A stretch of DNA of 64,000 nt. Source: Microcystis aeruginosa NIES-4325. GTDB lineage: Bacteria; Cyanobacteriota; Cyanobacteriia; Cyanobacteriales; Microcystaceae. How positions within the stretch are numbered: position 1 is the stretch's first letter; every line of letters begins with the position of its first letter. Below, piece by piece: positions 56,201 through 62,980 of this stretch. Position numbers and translations under genes: made by a program. The notes beneath the pieces are model-generated. The model was given only the letters and a program-made list of their open reading frames with translations. It was not told the DNA's origin and ran no database searches. The DNA is taken from positions 1 to 64,000 of the forward strand of contig NZ_BJKP01000018.1 in the NCBI RefSeq assembly GCF_008974145.1. Direction: 5' to 3'.

Positions 56201-57660
56201 CAAAGAGCCAGATATTCTTGTTGAGTTTTTTCCTGTTCTAAGGAATCCTCAGAAGTTAGATGAGGAACGACATAAGCGATTAACTGTTTATCCCCTAATT
56301 GATCTTGGCTGAGGATAACCGCCGCCGAATCAATCGCCGAGTGTTGAATCAATACATTCTCAATTTCTCCTAGTTCTACCCGAAAACCTCGAATCTTAAT
56401 TTGATTGTCAATGCGTCCTAAGTATTCAATGTCACCATCGCCTAAATAGCGACCCAAATCTCCAGTTTTATAAAGCCGTTCTGAGGGATTAAAAGGGTTA
56501 TTGATAAAGTTTTCTTGGGTTAATTCTAGCTGATTGAGATAACCTCTCGCTAAACTAATACCAGCAATATATAATTCCCCTTGAGTTCCTTGGGGGACAG
56601 GCTGTAAATTCTGATCAAGAATATAGATTTGTGTCTGATTGATGGGACGACCAATAGGGACAGAGGTACAGTTTTCTGTTAATTTATAATTAGATAAATC
56701 ACAATAGGTTGCTTCGACAGTGGTTTCTGTCGGTCCATAAGCGTTAATTAATTGGGGTACTCGGCGGAGTTTCCCAGTTTGTAACATTTCTTCTATATAT
56801 TGCTGCCATAGTTTGAGTTTTTCGGGTAATAAACTTTCTCCACCCACAAATAATAATCGCACCGATTCGGGGAAGGGTTCCTTAGTTCGCGCTAATTCGC
56901 TAATTAAAGCCTGCCAAAAAGCTGTGGGTAAATCTAAGATTGTTAGTTGCCATTCTCGACACTTTTCGATAAAGCTAGAAAATGAGCTTAACATCGCCTC
57001 AGTTCGCAAAAACACTGTGCCACCAACAGTTAAGCAAGGATAAATTTCCTCGACGGCAACATCAAAACTAATCGAGGCAAATTGTAAAATTCGATCGCTT
57101 TGACTGAGATTAGCGGTAGTCTTAACCACTTCAATAAAATTAACCACAGAGCGATGTTCAATCATCACGCCCTTGGGTTTTCCGGTGGAACCTGATGTAT
57201 AGATAATATAAGCGAGGTTTTCGGGGTTAACTTCAATATCGGGATTTTCTGGCTTTTCTAGGGCAATTAGCTCCCAATCTTCATCCAATTTCAGAAATTT
57301 AACTCTCTGATTGTCCCCGAATTTACCGATTAAATAACTATTGGTGATTATAAGAGATAATTGAGCATCTTGTATCATATAATCCAAGCGCTCCGGGGGA
57401 TAGTCGGGGTCGAGGGGAACATAGGCGCATCCGGCTTTGAGAATAGCCAAAAGGGCCATCACCATTTCCGGGGAACGTTCAACAGATAAGCCGACGAGAC
57501 TTTCCGGTTTTAGCCCACATTTTTGTAAATAATGGGCCAGTTGATTGGCTTTTTGATTTAAGCTTTCATAGCTAATTTGCCAGTTTTCCCCAATCAGCGC
57601 CATAGCTTCAGAGGTGCGTTGTACCTGCTGTTCAAATAATTGATGAATAGATTGAGTCAT
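53266..57660 (-). CDS. Nonribosomal peptide synthetase, A-nMT-PCP-C
   Basis: The 1464-residue protein starts directly with an adenylation domain (YTSGSTGKPKG about 155-166, NAYGPTETTVEAT about 305, RIDNQIKIRGFRVELGEIEN about 430). An N-methyltransferase is inserted before the A10 motif (IIGWDSSYDGQPIPEEE, VLEIGCGTGLLL, about 510-780). A10 is LPLTPNDKIDR (about 920), then PCP (FFELGGNSLKVI) and a condensation domain (about 1030-1464). The C domain has LHIMLANEQS in place of HHxxxDG, so it lacks the catalytic His. There is no thioesterase. Confidence 0.93.
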   Translation of the reverse strand: MTQSIHQLFEQQVQRTSEAMALIGENWQISYESLNQKANQLAHYLQKCGLKPESLVGLSVERSPEMVMALLAILKAGCAYVPLDPDYPPERLDYMIQDAQLSLIITNSYLIGKFGDNQRVKFLKLDEDWELIALEKPENPDIEVNPENLAYIIYTSGSTGKPKGVMIEHRSVVNFIEVVKTTANLSQSDRILQFASISFDVAVEEIYPCLTVGGTVFLRTEAMLSSFSSFIEKCREWQLTILDLPTAFWQALISELARTKEPFPESVRLLFVGGESLLPEKLKLWQQYIEEMLQTGKLRRVPQLINAYGPTETTVEATYCDLSNYKLTENCTSVPIGRPINQTQIYILDQNLQPVPQGTQGELYIAGISLARGYLNQLELTQENFINNPFNPSERLYKTGDLGRYLGDGDIEYLGRIDNQIKIRGFRVELGEIENVLIQHSAIDSAAVILSQDQLGDKQLIAYVVPHLTSEDSLEQEKTQQEYLALWKTVNQQTDSKTPIQSDLTFNIIGWDSSYDGQPIPEEEMHEWVNKTVERIQELHPEKVLEIGCGTGLLLTRVAPDCSEYVGLDFSRPALDHIRKIQQTIGGLDHVTLWERSADDLAGLESESFDTVIMNSVLQHFPSTAYLLQVLEGLIKRVKKGGHILVGDIRNLALLPTYCNSVEAYRANDHVLACQLQERITRKQQAEEELLLHPFFFLELQQQFPEITHVQIKPKTGVYDNELTRFRYEAILSINSSVEPLTEIDWLDWQKEQLNLDEVKRILTEDQPKNLGISRIPNARLSKEVKVQQWLEEADQSDSLKQLNQWLGKQPKHGVEIDRIMALVEDLPYHLEISWINTDATGYYDLVFSHKSAPFQPAIFSISSPIEDIFTYANNPIEIKFKQQLVLELSQFIKSQLPEYMLPNAISILDKLPLTPNDKIDRLALSKLAKPSYLLTSNKANFVAPRNREEEILANLWSEVLQLEPIGINDNFFELGGNSLKVIILLNRIQEKLNKNLQMLDLFQSPTIAELVTCLSKKSSTFNRIEATNSQSADEIRYYPPSFAQERFWDYRHLGSFYYLPNYFHLEGKLNVAILEKSFNEIIRRHEILRTKLEEINGSLRQVVYPNTKIALEIIDLQNRSEVEQQQEIERITAEKIKNQVFLDKDPWLFVNLLQLSETSHILLIGLHIMLANEQSSEILMAELSLLYDTFLSDNPSPLDELPLQYSDYAIAERQSLTEEGLKIRRDYWQQWLSREPQPLNLPTDRSLPEVQSFQAATLKTQISPELTTQLEILSQKQKVTFFTTIATAFGLLLHQYDSQESLVICVPAIDSNQQQFASVMGDFGKHLLLRLNFGENDHFFHLLKRVQQEMLAVITHQDVPFEQIAKTFDPPIERNKRFFRVYLDFLQKAPTDHLELSGLNVTPIPIKSSMARVDLGILFWKKNTPSGTVIQLWWKYKKELFQADTITRIASNFENLLEVIVNQ

Positions 57661-57718
57661 GGGAACTAAAGTAATTTGATTTCACTCAAGGGCCATAGTT
57701 GGCTTAATTTGCTTGATC

Positions 57719-58411
57719 CTATTTTCCAAAGCGACGCTCGCGATTTTGAAACCAGTGGATAGCTTCTTCAATATCTGCTGGAGTTAGATCGGGAAAGAAG
57801 GTATTTGTAAAGTAGAGTTCACTATAACAACTCTGTAGGGGCATAAATCCAGATAACCGACATTCTCCAGAGGTCCGAATAATCAGATCTGGCGGCGGAC
57901 AAAATTGATCCATTAGCTGATGAGGTTCGATCTCTTCAGGTTTAACCCCCTTTTCTACTAGGCGGCGGACTGCGCGGATTATCTCATCTTCACCACCGTA
58001 GTCTAGGGCAAAATTGAAGATGTGACCGGTCATTCCTTTGGTGCTATGCTCTACCTCCTCAACAATAGACAAGAGATGTTCAGGAAGGCGATCTTTTCTA
58101 CCTAAGTGTCGCAACTGTACTGAGTATTCAACTGATAAGGGCAATAAATTGCTGAGAAACTGACTAAAAACATCCATTAAGTTGTCAACTTCGCTATCGG
58201 AACGCTTCCAGTTTTCGGTGGAGAACAGCCACAATGTCGCGCCGTAAATTTCCTTATCCCAAATCGTTTTTAATAGGGAAGGTGCCACCTCTATAAATGC
58301 TTTTATGTGACCTTCTTGGGGAGATAAGCCCTGATTTTTTGCCCATCTTCTGTTACCGTCTGGAATGATGGCAATATGCTTGAGAGGTTTAGTAGAGATG
58401 TTGTTAGTCAT
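57719..58411 (-). CDS. cis-Prenyltransferase (UppS-like) in the biosynthetic cluster
   Basis: The 230-residue protein has the undecaprenyl-diphosphate-synthase motifs IAIIPDGNRRWAKNQ (with the catalytic Asp), LWLFSTENWKRSDSE, NFALDYGGEDEIIRAV, and IIRTSGECRLSGFMPLQ with YSELYF. It differs from the housekeeping family in the last motif (usually GGE-RLSNFLLWQ). It is the upstream neighbour of the NRPS by 58 bases, so it probably makes the isoprenoid moiety or precursor of the product rather than cell-wall lipid. Confidence 0.88.
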   Translation of the reverse strand: MTNNISTKPLKHIAIIPDGNRRWAKNQGLSPQEGHIKAFIEVAPSLLKTIWDKEIYGATLWLFSTENWKRSDSEVDNLMDVFSQFLSNLLPLSVEYSVQLRHLGRKDRLPEHLLSIVEEVEHSTKGMTGHIFNFALDYGGEDEIIRAVRRLVEKGVKPEEIEPHQLMDQFCPPPDLIIRTSGECRLSGFMPLQSCYSELYFTNTFFPDLTPADIEEAIHWFQNRERRFGK

Positions 58412-58476
58412 AAAATTTTTCCTGATCAGGTTAAATTGAGTAGTTTGGCAAACAGATCGGTATTTAAGTTTCTGGT

Positions 58477-59503
58477 TTAGAGTGGAGTAGCTTCAATTAA
58501 ACTCTCTATAGATTGACTGTCAATAATTTTAGTTATTTGAAAGCCAGCCGTTTCTAATAATACCCTAAATTCAGATTCCGAGCAAATTTTTCCTGAACCT
58601 AGCATCCATAAATTGAGATCAGCTAAATTATCCTTCCAACGATTTTTGTGCAAAACTTCGATCCACGATTAACAATCGAGAGGATGGGGCCATAGCCTGA
58701 CGACAGTTTTTGAGAATTTCAAGGGCTTTTTGATCATCCCAATTGAGCAGAATTTTCTTCAGTAAATAAATGTCTGCTTTAAGGAAAATGGGGTCAAAAA
58801 AGCTCCCAGTAATCAAACTACAACGGTCGATCACTCCCTCTTGTGTTAGTAGATATTTCCCCTGCTCAATACAATAAGGTTGTTCAAATAGCACCCCTTT
58901 AATCTGGGGATAATCTTGTAAAATAGCATCCAGAAATTTTCCGTATCCTCCGCCAATATCTGCGACAATTTCCCCAACAGAAAAATCATAAGCATCCAAA
59001 ATCAGGGGGTTTTGAATTGCAGTTATATCAACCATTGCTTGATCAAAAACTTCAGCTTGATCAGAATTTTGTTGATGAAACTCTTCAATATTGACACCAT
59101 ACATAGACTCAAAAGCACCTTGACCTGTGATTAAACTTTGAGTCAGATTTCCCCAACTAGCATAACTTTCTTCTATTTCCGCCATCAGAAAATTGCGAAC
59201 AGTTCCCTGTTGCTTATCTCTTAAATAAGTTGCTAAAGCAGTGTTTTGGAAATAGTTGGGTTGGGTTTCTTCTAAAATCCCCAGACTGGTTAACGTCCGC
59301 AAAAAACGATAAAGTAAATCAGCATGAGTATTGGTTTCAGTGGCTAACTGTTGATAAGATTTTGTTTCATCTGCCAACATATCAACAATTCCTAATTTGG
59401 CGGCCGCATAAATACATTGGCTAATCTGAAAACCCCTTATCATCTGCAAGACAGTGTCTCTATCAGACATTTGCCCAGGATTTTCTCGCTGAAGATTAAA
59501 CAT
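58477..59503 (-). pseudogene. O-methyltransferase, paralog 2, frameshifted near the C-terminus
   Basis: The first 290 residues (MSDRDTVLQMIRGFQISQ, IVADIGGGYGKFLDA, ILLNWDDQKALEIL) match the intact paralog at 49691. At about 58645 the frame is lost (VDRSFAQKSLEG, stop). In the next frame the missing end is present (KDNLADLNLWMLGSGKI to SLIEATPL, stop at 58477), matching paralog 1 (RDNLADLQLWMLHSGKI). One base change in a gene otherwise intact suggests recent loss or a sequencing error. Confidence 0.85.
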
Positions 59504-59557
59504 GATTGAATGAGCAAAGTTGAGATGGTTGTTAATGGAATGACTCCAGAGATATTT

Positions 59558-60130
59558 TTAGACGAAATAACTCTCAGGAAATTTTTCTGTAATCATCATA
59601 ATCGCTTGCTTCTGAGAGAAAACACGATAGGTACGAGAAAAAAGTTTTTCTTCTGGACTGATTTGAAAATCCTCAGCCAAATCCCCCGCAGGTTCTTGAG
59701 ATAAATCAATGATTTCCTTAAAGGTTTCCATCCGATTTTCTAACCAAAGCTTACCGATGGGTTTTCCTGAATTGATTAATTCCTCTTGAAACTTGGTGTT
59801 TAGCCTATCAATAACAATAATAGACTCGGCATAAATTAAATTTTTTTGGCTAACTGTACTGCGAAGAAATATTTTTCTCTTGATAATTTTACTACCTTTT
59901 TCAAGCTCTAAAACTGGCAAGTCTTCCTCTAAATATACCGCTTCTTCAGACAGTTTAACAATTGACATTTTTTCCAACAAATAAATCTCTAAAATGTCGG
60001 TTAGAGTCCCATCGGTTATTAAAATGATTCGCTGGAGTGTGCTTAACTCCGAAAGATTAAGAGGGGTTTTGCTAAAACTATTTTTTAGCAACTCGATTTT
60101 ACACCGATTCGGTGGTTTCTCTGGCATCAT
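59558..60130 (-). CDS. Chorismate lyase-like protein (DUF98)
   Basis: The 190-residue protein resembles DUF98 chorismate lyases, which release 4-hydroxybenzoate and pyruvate from chorismate: LSTLQRIILITDGTLTDILE, IYLLEKMSIVKL, and AESIIVIDRLNTKFQEELI with GKPIGKLWLENRMETFKE. I start it at the ATG at 60130 (AAGGA 8 bases upstream), not the TTG at 60223. It is the proposed source of an aromatic starter unit. It lies 54 bases before the O-methyltransferase. Confidence 0.8.
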   Translation of the reverse strand: MMPEKPPNRCKIELLKNSFSKTPLNLSELSTLQRIILITDGTLTDILEIYLLEKMSIVKLSEEAVYLEEDLPVLELEKGSKIIKRKIFLRSTVSQKNLIYAESIIVIDRLNTKFQEELINSGKPIGKLWLENRMETFKEIIDLSQEPAGDLAEDFQISPEEKLFSRTYRVFSQKQAIMMITEKFPESYFV

Positions 60131-60407
60131 GGCACAATTCCTTAATTTGCTTGATAGAGAGAGATTTATAAAGTTAGCCCATCGATAATTAGTGGATTTA
60201 TTTCCTCGGAAAAAGACGAACAAATTGATTGTATCTCTTATTGCGCTTTAGCTGGGGACAGGCAGCCAAAGCGCAGCTAGGAATAAAACTCTCTTCCTCC
60301 ATTTCCTCTGTGTGTATAGCAAAACAGAGAACAAATTAATCTATCTTCATCAAATTCAAATAAGGACTGTGAGCTTTTGAAATGAAAGGATAAATTAATT
60401 TAAATTA
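60131..60407. other. Gap between the membrane protein and chorismate lyase genes
   Basis: About 280 bases with no gene. A promoter for the minus-strand biosynthetic genes could lie here, but I see no clear -35/-10 pair. Confidence 0.4.
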
Positions 60408-60995
60408 TCATTCTACAATTTCAATTTTTCTCGGGGAACCAATATCCTCAGACACAACTTCCACCGACTCTATTTGCTGTTTGAGCTTCAGTTTCAGTGC
60501 TTGGGTAATCGGTAAACCTTCAACTTCTTTGATTAAGTCTTCCTGAGCTTCCTGTTTACGACGATCTTTATAGATAGCGGCAAGAACCGCTTCAATTCCA
60601 TAGTTCGTCAAGACATCTCCCACCACAGTGGTCAGACTAAGCAGTCCCAAACCACCGAAAACGCCGAGGGGACCCCCTAAAGCTGCCAGAGCGAAGGCAA
60701 TGGGATAAGTAGTGGCTCCCGAGGTGGATACCGTCACCACGAGAATTACGCCTGGGAGTCCCAAAGAACCAATTCTCTTGGCTACTTCGTCCAAAGAAAC
60801 CCCCCAGGATGCCAGTTTTTTGCTGATTTCACCCGGGGCAGCCTTTAGTTTTTTGCTGATTTCCTCCCAAGAAAATTCTGAAGCGGCAGCTTGTTCGTTA
60901 ACATTCTGGGATGAAGATTCATCAGCGCCAGCCTGTTCGTTAACATTCTGGGATGAAGATTCATCAGCTGCGGCCTGTTCGTTAACTTCGTCCAT
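60408..60995 (-). CDS. Small membrane protein with N-terminal repeats, paralog of 43533-44021
   Basis: The 195-residue protein starts with 14-residue repeats (NEQAAADESSSQNV, 42-bp DNA period), followed by a helix and two hydrophobic segments (LGLPGVILVVTVST; GVFGGLGLLSLTTVV). The conserved core VVGDVLTNYGIEAVLAAIYK and LIKEVEGLPITQALKLKLK matches the protein at 43533-44021. In one the repeats are at the N-terminus, in the other at the C-terminus. It is at the divergent start of the cluster. Family and function unknown. Confidence 0.75.
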   Translation of the reverse strand: MDEVNEQAAADESSSQNVNEQAGADESSSQNVNEQAAASEFSWEEISKKLKAAPGEISKKLASWGVSLDEVAKRIGSLGLPGVILVVTVSTSGATTYPIAFALAALGGPLGVFGGLGLLSLTTVVGDVLTNYGIEAVLAAIYKDRRKQEAQEDLIKEVEGLPITQALKLKLKQQIESVEVVSEDIGSPRKIEIVE

Positions 60996-61231
60996 GAGAA
61001 ACTCCTAAAAATTAATCTCCCAGAGTCTAACACACTTTTACCGAGGGATAAACCTATTTTAAAAATCCTTGACAATTCGTAAATATTCTGATTGACTGGT
61101 AGCATTTGAAATGCCTAAACAGCAGACCAACGGCCGCCAAAATTAGCCAATTATCAATGCCGTTTTAGCTGGGTTTACCCTGATTTCTGCCGCCACTACC
61201 TCACCCCATGTAACCTTCCATACCAATGTAA
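60996..61231. promoter_or_regulatory. Divergent promoter region of the cluster
   Basis: The 236 bases between the minus-strand membrane protein and the plus-strand acyl ligase must hold promoters for both arms. A TTGACA is at 61069-61074, but no well-spaced -10 is evident. This call rests on gene order. Confidence 0.45.
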
Positions 61232-62650
61232 ATGTTGAACAGCTTATTTATAGCCCGCATTCCCTCTCTAGACTCGTATCAGTCCAACGTGCTTACCGAT
61301 GGATGTTTAACCTATCCTTGGCAAGATGTTGGGGAAATATTTGACAATTTGTCAAGCTTTTTCAGGCAAGAAAAAATCGATCTAGCAGACTGCTTGTCCC
61401 TGGAATGTGAAAATTCTCTTCCCAGTGCTTTAACCCTGTTATTTTTGTTAGAAAAGGGCTATAGTTTCTTTTTGCAGCCTCAGTCAAATTCGCCCTATAT
61501 TATTCCTGAGTTTTGTCACTATTGCCTCACTCCCAAACTGGAAAAAAACGACCGTTTGGATCAAATTACCAATTGGCTAAAAATTACCGAAAATCATCAA
61601 TATAAAACTATCGATGACAAAGGTAAAAGGCTATATATGAGAACTTCTGGGAGTACAGGAACCCCAAAAATAGTGGTTCATTCTCAGACTAAATTGCTAG
61701 AAAATGTGCTTAACTGTGTGGAAAGATTGAGATTAAATTCAGAGGCGAGAGTGGCGATTCCAGTACCGATTTATCATCTCTATGGTTTAGGAGCTGCTTT
61801 TCTTCCTAGTGTGGCTGTGGGGGCCTCTATTGATTTACAGAAAGGTGCCAACCTTTTACGCTATCTTCAGAGAGAAAAAGACTTTAATCCTAATATTGCT
61901 TTTATGACTCCTAGCTTTTGTGAAACCTTAGTTAAAGGCAGAAAATCAGCCAGAGAGTATAAATTAACAGTGGTGGCGGGAGATCTGATCAAAGAAAACA
62001 CTTTTATCAAATATGAAGAGAATTTCGGACCCCTAGTTAAGTTATATGGCAGCACCGAAATGGGGGTAATTGCCGCAGGTAATCCCCAAGAAGAATTATC
62101 CCTCCGTTGTCAAACGGTCGGTTTACCTATGCCAGGTGTGCGATTGCAACTTAAGAAATCTTTAAACTCGGAAATGTCAGAAGTTGGGGAAATTTGCTGT
62201 CAGCATCCATCAGGGTTTGATGGTTATGTTGATCCGGCAGGAGTGCCGCTGATGTCAACAAATTCTGATGATTGGTTCCCTACTAAAGATTTAGGTAAGC
62301 TACATTTAGACGGTCATCTGGAAGTTTGGGGAAGATGTGATCGCAGTATTAACCGGGATGGTCTATTGGTCTTGTTTTCTGACATCGAGAAAAATATGGA
62401 AACCCTAGATGCAATTGAAACGGTTGCGGTTCAATGCCATGGAGAGAGTCAAAGAGGCAAAGGGATAGTCGCTTTTTGTGTCTTGACAAAAGGGAGTCAT
62501 CTATCTGAGAATGAAATCAGAGAATTGTGCTTTGATATACTACCGAAAAGAGCGATTCCAGACCGAATTGTTACTCTGAAAACCTTACCGATGTTACCCA
62601 ACGGGAAGATCGACCATCAGCAATTAGTCAGTTTTTTACCCAAAGCTTAG
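61232..62650 (+). CDS. Acyl-AMP ligase (ANL superfamily)
   Basis: The 472-residue protein is a short ANL enzyme that activates a carboxylic acid as the adenylate and loads it on a carrier protein. It has the P-loop MRTSGSTGTPKIVVHS, the A5-like VKLYGSTEMGVIAAG, a DWFPTKDLGKLHLDGHLEVWGR region, and the C-terminal TLPMLPNGKIDHQQL with the catalytic Lys. It is followed by an ACP gene 3 bases later. 4-Hydroxybenzoate from the chorismate lyase is a plausible substrate, by inference only. ATG start at 61232. Confidence 0.9.
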   Translation: MLNSLFIARIPSLDSYQSNVLTDGCLTYPWQDVGEIFDNLSSFFRQEKIDLADCLSLECENSLPSALTLLFLLEKGYSFFLQPQSNSPYIIPEFCHYCLTPKLEKNDRLDQITNWLKITENHQYKTIDDKGKRLYMRTSGSTGTPKIVVHSQTKLLENVLNCVERLRLNSEARVAIPVPIYHLYGLGAAFLPSVAVGASIDLQKGANLLRYLQREKDFNPNIAFMTPSFCETLVKGRKSAREYKLTVVAGDLIKENTFIKYEENFGPLVKLYGSTEMGVIAAGNPQEELSLRCQTVGLPMPGVRLQLKKSLNSEMSEVGEICCQHPSGFDGYVDPAGVPLMSTNSDDWFPTKDLGKLHLDGHLEVWGRCDRSINRDGLLVLFSDIEKNMETLDAIETVAVQCHGESQRGKGIVAFCVLTKGSHLSENEIRELCFDILPKRAIPDRIVTLKTLPMLPNGKIDHQQLVSFLPKA

Positions 62651-62653
62651 AAA

Positions 62654-62935
62654 ATGGCGACAAATATTTTAAATCAACTCAAGACAATTATTGCCGAAAA
62701 ACTGGACATCAATCTCAAAATCGAGGAAATTGACGAAACTGCCTCCCTATTTGAAGACGGGTTAGGATTGGATTCCATAGCAATAGTTGAATTAATTGCT
62801 TTGACAGAACAGCATTTCGAGGTTGAGTTTGCGGAATCGGATTTAAATCTAGAATCCTTTAGTAATCTTAACGTTTTAGCTAGTTGTATTGCTCAGAAAA
62901 TGCCAGCAAGTGAACAATTAACGGTCACAGCTTGA
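62654..62935 (+). CDS. Acyl carrier protein
   Basis: The 93-residue protein has the phosphopantetheine site GLGLDSIAIVELIALTEQHF (Ser in DSI), a normal ACP helix pattern and acidic composition. It starts 3 bases after the acyl-AMP ligase, so the pair forms a loading module. The partner phosphopantetheinyl transferase is not in the window. Confidence 0.92.
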   Translation: MATNILNQLKTIIAEKLDINLKIEEIDETASLFEDGLGLDSIAIVELIALTEQHFEVEFAESDLNLESFSNLNVLASCIAQKMPASEQLTVTA

Positions 62936-62980
62936 TCTAGAGTTAATGCAACCTCAATAACAATATCTCAGTCAAAAACC

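Noticed and set aside
60712..61008. 98-codon plus-strand ORF with SLTFWDEDSSA repeats
   Set aside because: It is the antisense of the N-terminal repeat region of the membrane protein gene, open only because the repeat is a multiple of three bases.
61069..61110. Promoter with TTGACA for the acyl ligase
   Set aside because: No -10 at a normal spacing could be found, so it is mentioned only as part of the divergent region.
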